Origin: Sphingobacteriales bacterium
GTDB lineage: Bacteria; Bacteroidota; Bacteroidia; Chitinophagales; CAIOSU01
Length of the DNA: 64,000 bases
Assembly (NCBI GenBank): GCA_027486795.1
Contig: JAIXOI010000053.1
Span: 1 to 64,000, forward strand
Direction: 5' to 3'
Made by a program: the position numbers and the translations under genes. Under the pieces are notes generated by a model. The model saw only the letters and a list, made by a program, of their open reading frames with translations, did not search any database and was not told the DNA's origin. Every line of letters starts with the position of its first letter. Position 1 is the stretch's first letter. This document shows, piece by piece, positions 1-6,967 of the stretch.

Positions 1-45
1 CAAGGCTGGGACCCGCTTATTAAGGCCGGCATATTAGATGCGTGA
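1..45 (+). CDS. C-terminal tail of an unidentified protein (cut by window edge)
   Basis: Frame 1 is open from the first base and ends at TGA 43-45, giving the residues QGWDPLIKAGILDA. The composition is protein-like, but fourteen residues are too few to assign a family. The next coding sequence on this strand is more than 800 bases away, so it is probably the last gene before the accessory region. It could also be a chance open frame. Confidence 0.4.
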   Translation, partial: QGWDPLIKAGILDA

Positions 46-79
46 GGATAGTTTTGTCGTCCAGGAATGTAGATTTGGT

Positions 80-181
80 GGGGGTTTAGCTTCGATTAAT
101 TGCATGTCATCCTGAGCCTGTCGAAGGGTGCGCGCGAGAGCTGCTGGGGTAAGTAGCAGGGCTGCCCAACCCCTAAACCCC
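80..181. repeat. Composite palindromic intergenic repeat
   Basis: A 9-bp perfect inverted repeat, GGGGTTTAG (81-89) and CTAAACCCC (173-181), encloses a second one, CTTCGA (90-95) and TCGAAG (121-126). Within it, bases 104-127 carry a TGTCATCCTGAGCC-type sequence that recurs in variant form at 34088-34113. I infer a non-coding mobile or REP-like element. The rest of 46-289 contains nothing else I recognise. Confidence 0.55.
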
Positions 182-289
182 ATTGCCTTTTATATTGAGT
201 TGTCGTCTGTCGCCTTTGGACAATATAGTCGAGTTATGTCGTCCACGAAGTGAGTATTGAAGATGGATTGAATACCGATTGGGAAAAAT

Positions 290-451
290 TTAAAAGCGCC
301 TTTTAGCTTTTATCTTCTTTATCAATCGAGTTAGTATAAGTTTATTTAAATCCTTTCTGCACCCCTGCTCATATGCTTTCCTTTCCGGGGTACCTGGCTT
401 TCCGAAGTGCTTTTCTTCTAGTGCTCTAAAATCTGTTAGTTGAATAGCCAT
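290..451 (-). CDS. Short ORF resembling the N-terminus of a HigA/XRE-type antitoxin, probably truncated
   Basis: A 53-codon frame runs from ATG (complement of 449-451) to TAA (290-292). It encodes MAIQLTDFRALEEKHFGKPG followed by TPERKAYEQ and a basic C-terminus ending KAKRRF. From memory, the pattern FGKxGTPxRxxYE is typical of the first 30 residues of Bacteroidota helix-turn-helix antitoxins of about 100 residues. The helix-turn-helix that should follow is absent because the frame stops. It is divergent from the retron-like cassette, and no toxin gene is visible on its 5' side. I read it as a decayed antitoxin or a small orphan protein; homology is inferred from the motif alone. Confidence 0.45.
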   Translation of the reverse strand: MAIQLTDFRALEEKHFGKPGTPERKAYEQGCRKDLNKLILTRLIKKIKAKRRF

Positions 452-566
452 AATAGGTGTAAATTAATAAATAATTGCCAATCAATGAGTTAGACGCTAT
501 AAATTAACCCACAGACTATTATTCAGGCATAAATATTCCCATCAGTTAATTTTATTTTTACTTTCA

Positions 567-598
567 CTTGCACATCTGCTTTTTTATTCGTACATTTG
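567..598 (+). promoter_or_regulatory. Promoter of the retron-like cassette
   Basis: A perfect Bacteroidota -7 box TACATTTG lies at 591-598, with CTTG at 567-570 as the -33 element and a 20-bp spacer. Transcription should start near 602-606. That puts about 275 nt of leader ahead of the first ORF at 881 and places the whole structured RNA (632-836) inside the transcript. Confidence 0.6.
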
Positions 599-631
599 TA
601 CCAGTTCTTTGATAGTTGTTTGTTATACCTT

Positions 632-836
632 AATTGGTTTTTCAGGGCAGAATAGGCGTTCTAGCAACGTAACGGCGAAAGCCGTAAACACACCCATAAA
701 GTCTCCTAGACACCATGCGTTAGTTTTATCTAAACATGCTTAGGACTTTAAAATCATGATTCTTGAATCATTATAATTGGAGCTGGTGTTTTGTTGAGTG
801 GTTAAATGCATCCCGTAAATTACTGAAAAACCGATT
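632..836 (+). ncRNA. Structured leader RNA with retron msr/msd-like layout
   Basis: Bases 632-645 (AATTGGTTTTTCAG) pair with 823-836 (CTGAAAAACCGATT) over 14 positions with one G-U wobble, closing a 205-nt domain as a1/a2 stems do in retron RNAs. Inside, in order: a hairpin at 656-670 (GCGTT, loop CTAGC, AACGT); a GNRA hairpin at 672-685 (ACGGC-GAAA-GCCGT); a long interrupted hairpin at 698-749, with AAAGTC-CTA pairing to TAGGACTTT, then CATG/CATG and TTAG/CTAA around loop TTTTAT; and a 6-bp hairpin at 756-771. Two short hairpins followed by one long one match the msr-then-msd order of known retrons. No canonical AGC branch site follows a1 directly; AGGGC is there instead. The RNA lies upstream of the small ORF, XRE gene and reverse transcriptase, as expected for a retron. 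The structure was found by eye and not folded computationally. Confidence 0.6.
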
Positions 837-880
837 TAGGCCGTTGGAGCTGCCGGTATAAAATAAACTGGTTTTTCTAC

Positions 881-1114
881 ATGAACAAAAACAAACAACA
901 GCTTGATGACTTGCTAGGCAAGTTACAGGCATTATTAAAGACGCGGGATGCGCTCCCAGAGGAAGTAGTAATCTTTCTTGAGGAATGTCAATTAACATTG
1001 ATTGAACTTAAAAAGGATGAGGAGCCAAACAAAGTGACAAACCTATTGTACAAATGGGGGCCATCACTTGTAAGGTTGATGATTTATTTACTTAGTGAGG
1101 ATACACCAAGCTAA
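881..1114 (+). CDS. 77-aa unknown protein, first gene of the retron-like cassette
   Basis: I do not recognise a family. The protein starts MNKNKQQLDDLLGKLQALLK, looks almost entirely helical, and carries an acidic and basic middle (LIELKKDEEP) and a hydrophobic C-terminal segment (SLVRLMIYLLSE). ATG 881 lies 44 nt after the closing stem of the leader RNA. A GGTTTTTC segment at 870-877, just before the start, can pair with 825-832, so translation may respond to leader folding. It is followed by the XRE gene after 48 nt and then by the reverse transcriptase, all on one strand, so it is probably part of one operon. In retrons the extra protein is usually the effector. This ORF and the XRE protein are the two candidates; that role is inference. 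Confidence 0.6.
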   Translation: MNKNKQQLDDLLGKLQALLKTRDALPEEVVIFLEECQLTLIELKKDEEPNKVTNLLYKWGPSLVRLMIYLLSEDTPS

Positions 1115-1162
1115 GGCGGTAGGAAGGTAAGGGGCCACAAACAAAACAGACATTTGATTCCT

Positions 1163-1450
1163 ATGGATTTAGGAAATGCTATAGTAAAATTAAGAAAGCA
1201 AAAGGGTTTGCGTCAAAACGAACTTGCAAGGCTTAGCAATGTATCACAGACATATCTTTCTCAAGTTGAAAACAACCAGAAAGATGTCACTCTTAAAACG
1301 CTTAATCGAATTAGTGAAGCCATGGATATACCAACACCAATTTTGGTCTTTTATTCGCTTGAGGCTGAAGATTTAAGTGAAGCAAAAAGAGAGTCCTATA
1401 AATTAGTTGAGCCAATTATAAGTGCAATGATTGAACAACTTGTTAGATAG
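1163..1450 (+). CDS. XRE-family helix-turn-helix protein
   Basis: A 95-aa DNA-binding protein of the Cro/C1 (XRE) type. The domain spans about residues 3-58, with the helix-turn-helix around QNELARLSNVSQTYLSQVEN (18-37). After it comes a 35-residue helical tail (EDLSEAKRESYKLVEPIISA) that may dimerise or contact a partner. ATG 1163 is preferred. An in-frame TTG at 1154 would add only three residues. The gene ends 5 nt before the reverse transcriptase start, so the two are almost certainly co-transcribed. Likely roles are autorepression of the cassette or, as for the helix-turn-helix partners of some retrons, participation in the effector complex. The second role is inferred from context. Confidence 0.85.
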   Translation: MDLGNAIVKLRKQKGLRQNELARLSNVSQTYLSQVENNQKDVTLKTLNRISEAMDIPTPILVFYSLEAEDLSEAKRESYKLVEPIISAMIEQLVR

Positions 1451-1455
1451 AATCT

Positions 1456-2490
1456 ATGGTCATTCAATCCTTAAACCACTTGTCTGGAATCACAAAAATT
1501 CCCAAAGACAATATTAAGGAGATTAAGAATAATCTAGACAAGTTTTACGATTTCTTCTATAAAGACAAAATTGACTACGTCACAGGAGCCAAGGTTTTAG
1601 AAAAGGGGGAAATAAAAAAGCGTCCCATTCATCCTTCAAAAGGAACCTTAAAGTTGCTTCAACAAAGGCTCTCTAAATTTCTAGAATTAAACCATAATGT
1701 ATCTAATTCAGCACATGGTGGTGTAAAAGGTCGTAGTTGCATTTCATTTATTCTACCTCATTCAGGAAATAGTCATTTTTTTTGTACTGACTTGGAGAAG
1801 TTTTTCCCAACTGTAACTATCAATCATGTAAAAGACACGTTTTTAAGATTGGGCTATAGTCGTCGTATGGCATCAGATTTAGCTAAACTAACTACCTATT
1901 CCTGTCCTGTAAAAGGCCTTTCTGATGGTATTGTTATACCCCAAGGCAGCCCAACGTCAACAATTATTACCAATCTAGTTTTTTATGATATTGATTTAAA
2001 AATTGAGGCACATTGCAAAGAACATAATGTTAGATATACAAGGTACGTAGATGATCTCATGTTCTCAGCAAAGTTTGAGTTTACTGCAGACTTTATAAAT
2101 CCATTAGTTGGTATTATCACCACGAGTGGATTTAGAATTAGCAAAAAGAAAACCAATTCACGTATCGGGGTTGTGGAAGCTGTAGGCATTTGCCTTACGC
2201 CCAAAGGTTTAAAACTAACCAGAAAACAGAAGGAGAAAATCAAGTTTCTACAGGATCATCCCGAAGACAAACGAAGTAAAAACTTAAAATTTCTTGAAGA
2301 AGATTATCTAAATCTTATTAAAAAATCTTACACGGCATATATCAAAACGCTTAATAGCCCTATGTTATCTGATGATGATTCCTTGGGAAAACTCAAGGAT
2401 ACAGTCCATTTTCCTAAAAAATTGGCAAAAGCCAATAAGATCTTAAATGAAGTTGGTCTACCAAAGGCTAAAATCAAAAAAGGAGCTTAG
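1456..2490 (+). CDS. Retron-like reverse transcriptase
   Basis: A 344-aa RNA-directed DNA polymerase without extra domains. Visible motifs: RT1 RPIHPSKGTLKLLQQRL (56-72); RT2 HGGVKGRS (87-94); RT3 TDLEKFFP with catalytic D112; RT4 IPQGSPTS (161-168); RT5 YVDD (197-200) with D199/D200; RT6 GFRISKKKTN; and a thumb-like basic C-terminus. The length and the KGRS-to-D spacing fit retron enzymes. The retron hallmarks are degenerate. Where NAxxH is expected there is FILPH (98-102), keeping only the histidine, and where VTG is expected there is AVG (242-244). There is no group II intron maturase or HNH domain. The gene follows a structured RNA and an XRE gene. The codons look more A/T-rich than in flanking genes, which suggests horizontal acquisition. 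It probably makes cDNA from the 632-836 RNA (inference). Confidence 0.9.
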   Translation: MVIQSLNHLSGITKIPKDNIKEIKNNLDKFYDFFYKDKIDYVTGAKVLEKGEIKKRPIHPSKGTLKLLQQRLSKFLELNHNVSNSAHGGVKGRSCISFILPHSGNSHFFCTDLEKFFPTVTINHVKDTFLRLGYSRRMASDLAKLTTYSCPVKGLSDGIVIPQGSPTSTIITNLVFYDIDLKIEAHCKEHNVRYTRYVDDLMFSAKFEFTADFINPLVGIITTSGFRISKKKTNSRIGVVEAVGICLTPKGLKLTRKQKEKIKFLQDHPEDKRSKNLKFLEEDYLNLIKKSYTAYIKTLNSPMLSDDDSLGKLKDTVHFPKKLAKANKILNEVGLPKAKIKKGA

Positions 2491-2596
2491 GTCCTTGTCC
2501 TATCCGTTGTATCAAAGCTTTCCAAATCTTTCAGAAACTTCTGCCCTTCTGCTTGCTATTCCCTAACTTCACAACTCACCATCGCCAATACCACAA

Positions 2597-3520
2597 GTGA
2601 GCAAAACTATAGCCTTAGTACTTACCAGTGGCAGCGCCCGTGGCATGGCGCATATTGGGGCTATTGAGGAGCTGGAGGCCCGCGGATACCAAATAAAAGT
2701 GGTATCGGGTTCATCTATGGGCGCCGTGGTTGGCGGCCTGTATGCAGCTGGCAAATTGGATATGTACCGCGATTGGGTCATTTCGCTCAGCCGAATGGAT
2801 GTATTCAATCTGTTCGATTTTGCTTTTAGCTCATCGGGGCTATTAAAGGGCGAGCGGGTGTTTGAAGAAATGGCCCGCCTGCTGGGTGATGCCCAAATTG
2901 AAGACTTGCCCATACCCTACACGGCGGTGGTAACCGATATATTGGCCAAAAAAGAAGTGTGGATGCAGCAGGGCAGCCTATTCAAGGCCATTCGTGCCTC
3001 GGTGGCGGTGCCCACTATTGTTACCCCCGTATATACCGATACACAAATACTGGTTGATGGTGGCGTGCTGAACCCTATGCCCATTGAGCCGGTGCTGGGC
3101 CACCAGTACGACTTGCTGATAGTTGTAAATACCAACGCCGAAATACCTTACCATAAGCACTACCTGCCTACCAAGCAAGAGGTGCAAGATGCCGAAGTGT
3201 ACCAAGGCCGGTTGGCACAGTTCCGCAAAAAGTGGTCGAAGTACCTAACCACCAATAGCACCGCAAGCCCAGAACAAATACAGAAAATTGAGAAGCTAGG
3301 ATACATGAGCCTGCTAAACAAAGCGGTAGACTTAATGGAAAACCGCATTATAGAACTCAGCCTTGAAAAACACCAGCCCGATATAGTGGTAAACGTAAGC
3401 CGAGAGGTGTGCAGCATGTTCGAGTTTCACAAAGCCAAAGAAGTTATTGAGGCCGGCCGCATAGCCACAAGAGAAACTTTGGATAACTTTGAAGCGGAAT
3501 TAAGGAAACAGGAGTTGTAG
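2597..3520 (+). CDS. Patatin-like phospholipase (RssA/NTE type)
   Basis: A 307-aa patatin-family serine hydrolase that would release fatty acids from phospholipids or lysophospholipids. It has an N-terminal glycine-rich oxyanion loop (TSGSARGMAHIGA, 10-22), the nucleophile elbow GSSMG with Ser40, and the DGG motif with Asp154, together forming the Ser-Asp dyad. It lacks a signal peptide, so it is probably cytoplasmic or peripheral. The C-terminal third is helical and charged. The start is GTG 2597, with no better ATG upstream of the conserved beta strand. A weak -7 box TAACTTCA at 2564-2571 could serve it. The fold assignment is firm; the substrate is unknown. Confidence 0.9.
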   Translation: MSKTIALVLTSGSARGMAHIGAIEELEARGYQIKVVSGSSMGAVVGGLYAAGKLDMYRDWVISLSRMDVFNLFDFAFSSSGLLKGERVFEEMARLLGDAQIEDLPIPYTAVVTDILAKKEVWMQQGSLFKAIRASVAVPTIVTPVYTDTQILVDGGVLNPMPIEPVLGHQYDLLIVVNTNAEIPYHKHYLPTKQEVQDAEVYQGRLAQFRKKWSKYLTTNSTASPEQIQKIEKLGYMSLLNKAVDLMENRIIELSLEKHQPDIVVNVSREVCSMFEFHKAKEVIEAGRIATRETLDNFEAELRKQEL

Positions 3521-3615
3521 TAGTAACTTACTCTCCTCTTTGCCCAACTTTGACCTAGCTAAGGAGAGGGTGCAGGAGGTAATACGCATTTTCGGCTCCC
3601 AACAAAACATCCGAC

Positions 3616-4719
3616 ATGAAAAAGACCATTTTAGAGAAATACGCCCATTTATTAGTGCACTACAGCTTATACTTAAAGCCTGGCGAAAAGCTATTTGTGC
3701 GCACCACCACGTTGGCCGAGCCTTTGGTAAAGGAGCTATACCGCGCCGCCACACGCGCTGGGGCTATAATGGAGGTGTTTTTTGATTTTGAAGACCAAGG
3801 CAAAATATTGGCCGAAGAAGGCAGCGATGAACTATTGCAATACACCTCGCCATTTATGCAATATGCGTTTGAGCACTTTGATGCATACTTAAACATTATG
3901 GCGCCTTACAACCTCATGGGCATGCAGCAAGCCAACCCCGAAAAGGTAAAGCTGATGAAAAGCGCCAGCAAGTCCTACATGAAGGTATACAACGAGCGTA
4001 CCGGAAACGGCACTATGCGCCGCAGCCTATGCCTATACCCAACACCAGCCAGCGCGCAAGCCGCCAGTATGAGTATGGATGACTACGAGAACTTTGTTTT
4101 TGGTGCTTGCCACCTGTTTGCCGAAAACCCAGAAGCAGAGTGGCTCAAGATTCGCGTGTTTCAGCAGCGTATTGTTGACCACCTAAATGCGGTGCATACC
4201 GTTCGGTATGTAAACCCTAAAACCGACATCAGCTTTGTAACTGCTGGCCGCACTTGGATAAACTCCGACGGGAAAGCCAATATGCCAAGTGGCGAGGTTT
4301 TTACCAGCCCCGTTGAGGATTCGGTAAACGGATTCGTACATTTCGATTACCCGTCAATTTATGGCGGTCACGAAGTGCAAGTCATTACCTTGCACGTTGA
4401 AAACGGGGAGGTGAAAAAATGGGAAGCTAAACACGGACAAGAGTTCTTAGATCGTATTTTTGATGAACCTGGCGCCCGTTTCTTCGGCGAGGCGGCTATT
4501 GGTTGCAACTATGGCATACAAACCCCTACCAAAAATATCTTGTTTGACGAGAAGATAGGCGGCACCATTCACATGGCCATTGGTCAAAGCTACCTGCAAG
4601 CTGGCGGCAAAAACGAAAGCACCGTGCACTGGGATATGATAGCCGACATGACTACTAACGGCGGCCAAATATTTACGGACGGCACTTTAATTTATGAAAA
4701 TGGGAAGTTTTTGATATAA
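3616..4719 (+). CDS. M29-family metallo-aminopeptidase
   Basis: A 367-aa cytoplasmic aminopeptidase of the thermophilic metalloprotease family M29 (AmpS/PepS type), which removes N-terminal residues using a two-metal centre. Family blocks seen: NMPSGEVFTSPVEDSVNG, GEAAIGCNYGI, HMAIGQSY and STVHWDMI, which carry the metal-ligand glutamates, histidines and aspartates. Its length is slightly shorter than the usual ~400-410 residues of the family. It lies 95 nt after the patatin gene and has no obvious promoter of its own, so the two may be co-transcribed. No signal peptide is visible. Confidence 0.9.
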   Translation: MKKTILEKYAHLLVHYSLYLKPGEKLFVRTTTLAEPLVKELYRAATRAGAIMEVFFDFEDQGKILAEEGSDELLQYTSPFMQYAFEHFDAYLNIMAPYNLMGMQQANPEKVKLMKSASKSYMKVYNERTGNGTMRRSLCLYPTPASAQAASMSMDDYENFVFGACHLFAENPEAEWLKIRVFQQRIVDHLNAVHTVRYVNPKTDISFVTAGRTWINSDGKANMPSGEVFTSPVEDSVNGFVHFDYPSIYGGHEVQVITLHVENGEVKKWEAKHGQEFLDRIFDEPGARFFGEAAIGCNYGIQTPTKNILFDEKIGGTIHMAIGQSYLQAGGKNESTVHWDMIADMTTNGGQIFTDGTLIYENGKFLI

Positions 4720-4792
4720 TGTTTGCACGAATAACTTGTTGTTCAGATTAAATTTATAGTATCTAAAGTCAGCTAGATAAAATATTATTTCA

Positions 4793-4800
4793 TACATTTG
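4793..4800 (+). promoter_or_regulatory. -7 box for the C1 peptidase gene
   Basis: A perfect TACATTTG lies 49 nt before the start codon of the secreted peptidase, in an A/T-rich spacer (4720-4849). No convincing -33 element is visible at 19-21 nt. Confidence 0.45.
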
Positions 4801-4849
4801 ATTTGTTGTTTTTAGATGAATCATTTTTTGAGATAAAACATCTTCAGTC

Positions 4850-6217
4850 ATGATTAAGCAATCGAAGGTTATCACACTTTTGTGGCTATTGGTTTTGGTT
4901 ACAAGTTTATTGAAAGCCCAAAACTATAATACGGGCCTCATTTTCTCTTCAGCTGAAGAATATGCCCAAATACCTGAAGCCAGCATGCCCCTCGGCTCAG
5001 CTACTGTGCCTAAGGTTGTCGATTTCTCTGTAAATATGCCTCCTGTTGGCGACCAAAACCCCCAAAACTCCTGTGTAGCTTGGGCTATAGCCTATGGTTG
5101 CAAGTCATATCAAGAGAAGATTAAAGGTGGTTACACTTATACAACAAGCGGAAGCCTTGATTATTCTAAAGTATTCTCGCCTGCATTTCTATACAATTTA
5201 ATCAACAATGGCCAAAATGTGGGTACCAGTTTTGTTGATGCATGTGAAATAGCGAAAGAATATGGGTTATGCACCTGGCAAGCAATGCCTTACCAACCGA
5301 ACAATTGGGTAACAAAGCCCAATGCTAGCCAGTTTGAAGCAGCCAAAAAATTTAAAATAGAAACATACCGCAGGCTAGATCTTAGCGATCCAACTACCAG
5401 TATAAAAGCGCAGCTTCTCGGAGGTTTACCAGTTATTATTTCCACAGTAATTGATAAAAACTACTACGATGGTGGTTTTAATACCACTCAGAACCCATAC
5501 ATATGGAAATCGACGGGTTTTATAAGTCCAGGTATGGGTCATGCTATTTTGATAGTAGGGTATGATGACGATAAAAATGCTTTCAAGTTTATGAACTCTT
5601 GGGGTAAAAACTGGGGCAACAACGGCTACGGATGGATTAGCTATGGCGTAGTAAAGTCTGTTGTTCGGGAGGCATATATCATAAAATCATCGCAAATGCC
5701 CACTAGCGATGTTACCAACAACCCATTAACGCAGAACAACAATACCCTTGATAATAATGATATAAACAATTATGGATTGTCGTTTAATATTTACAATGTA
5801 TTCCATGAGAACGATTTTACGGCCCCTGCGGTACCTTTTGTTAACAGAAAAATGATTGTTCAAGGCAATGTTTCGATACCAAAAAATTTGGGTTCCAAGG
5901 TTCAAATAGTTATAAACTTTTACTTCAACAACGCAGGTTATAAAGGGGTGCCTGTAGGAAGTTTGAACTCAAACTTTGCGTTACTTAATGGAAGTGCAGC
6001 TACCGGCACCAGCATATTAACGCTGCCCCAAGGCTCTAGTTATAACAATACTTGGGAGGCCTATATGCCCTATATGGTATTAAACATAGCGCGCGGCCAA
6101 GTTAATCCTTGGGGTTACGTACCTGCAACCACCTATCTATTTGCCGAGCCTGTGTTGTTCATGGATGGATTTCCGGTGAGGATTGGCGGTTTAATACCCT
6201 TTACTGTTACGCTATAA
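4850..6217 (+). CDS. Secreted papain-family (C1A) cysteine protease
   Basis: A 455-aa protein with a signal peptide (hydrophobic residues 7-23, cleavage near LLKAQ). The catalytic domain spans about 55-280: oxyanion Gln69 in VGDQNPQNSC, nucleophile Cys75, His231 in GMGHAILIVGYDD and Asn249 in NSWGKNWG, so the active site is complete. A further ~170 residues (about 285-455) are beta-rich and unassigned. They end in ordinary sequence rather than a recognisable T9SS sorting domain, so export may stop in the periplasm or use another route. It probably degrades proteins or peptides outside the cytoplasm. It is a single gene with its own promoter, facing a convergent gene. Confidence 0.88.
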   Translation: MIKQSKVITLLWLLVLVTSLLKAQNYNTGLIFSSAEEYAQIPEASMPLGSATVPKVVDFSVNMPPVGDQNPQNSCVAWAIAYGCKSYQEKIKGGYTYTTSGSLDYSKVFSPAFLYNLINNGQNVGTSFVDACEIAKEYGLCTWQAMPYQPNNWVTKPNASQFEAAKKFKIETYRRLDLSDPTTSIKAQLLGGLPVIISTVIDKNYYDGGFNTTQNPYIWKSTGFISPGMGHAILIVGYDDDKNAFKFMNSWGKNWGNNGYGWISYGVVKSVVREAYIIKSSQMPTSDVTNNPLTQNNNTLDNNDINNYGLSFNIYNVFHENDFTAPAVPFVNRKMIVQGNVSIPKNLGSKVQIVINFYFNNAGYKGVPVGSLNSNFALLNGSAATGTSILTLPQGSSYNNTWEAYMPYMVLNIARGQVNPWGYVPATTYLFAEPVLFMDGFPVRIGGLIPFTVTL

Positions 6218-6262
6218 GAAGTTTATAGCTCACACTGTACCAAGTTTTTATAGTGTCACATC

Positions 6263-6814
6263 CTAGCCAAGCCCAAACTTGCGCCAAGGTACCCAAACCT
6301 TGTCCACGTACTTCATTATCCAAATGCTGTTTGCTGGGAATATAGCTGAGAAAGGCTCGTGCTCATAAGCCTGCCAAATAGCCCTAAAGGTTTCGGGTGA
6401 TAAGTCGCGAAAGGCAACGGTTAGGTGCGGCCGCAATGGCCCCAGGTGGAAGTGCTTTTCCTTTGCCAAGCCATGTTTTATAAATCCCGATTTTAGTTCT
6501 TCGTACAGCTGTTGCAATGGCTCGATGGGCTGTACATTAATGAATACGGTTCTATTTCTTTCAAAACAACCAAAACCATCCAATACCAACTCAAATGGCA
6601 CCGATTGCCAAGCTGCAGCTTCATGAATCGGTATCAGATTATCCAACTGTTCGTCGGTAACATGGTAGGGCGGAATTATGGTAATGTGCGCAGGTTTGGT
6701 AATGGCCACATGCGTATCATACTTATTGCTAATAGCCAGCTTTATGGCATATTCTCTCGCGGCCAATTCGGGTGGGGGCAACAGCACGGTAAGATACAAT
6801 GGCAGTTTATTCAT
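6263..6814 (-). CDS. 2'-5' RNA ligase / cyclic phosphodiesterase superfamily protein
   Basis: 183 aa from ATG at 6814; an upstream in-frame ATG at 6850 would add 12 unconserved residues. It carries the two HxT signatures of the 2H phosphoesterase fold, HITI and HLTV, about 100 residues apart, which normally hydrolyse 2',3'-cyclic phosphates or ligate 2'-5' RNA ends. Length fits the bacterial ThpR-like group, although the sequence looks distant from it. A TACCTTCG box (complement of CGAAGGTA about 25 nt upstream of the start) could be its promoter. The substrate in Bacteroidota is not known to me. Confidence 0.8.
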   Translation of the reverse strand: MNKLPLYLTVLLPPPELAAREYAIKLAISNKYDTHVAITKPAHITIIPPYHVTDEQLDNLIPIHEAAAWQSVPFELVLDGFGCFERNRTVFINVQPIEPLQQLYEELKSGFIKHGLAKEKHFHLGPLRPHLTVAFRDLSPETFRAIWQAYEHEPFSAIFPANSIWIMKYVDKVWVPWRKFGLG

Positions 6815-6967
6815 AACCGATAGGCAACGCGGGCTATACCGAAGGTACAAAAAGTATGGACGCTAAAAATCAGTAAAACAATGCAATCCAAGTAATATAC
6901 AGCACATTATACCATAGTTTTATCAAGCCATTTTTCTTCCATTCAACTATATTGTATCTTTCGGGGC

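Noticed and set aside
771-998. Minus-strand 75-codon ORF across the retron-like leader
   Set aside because: It overlaps both the structured RNA and the plus-strand 77-aa ORF, and its sequence is low in charge pattern and unlike a protein family.
1456-2490. RT as group II intron maturase or diversity-generating retroelement
   Set aside because: There is no maturase or HNH domain, no intron-like ribozyme surroundings, no Avd-like gene, and no adenine-biased template/variable repeat pair in the vicinity.
4687-4875. Minus-strand 62-codon ORF in the spacer before the C1 peptidase
   Set aside because: It overlaps two plus-strand genes and the promoter and is A/T-biased random sequence.
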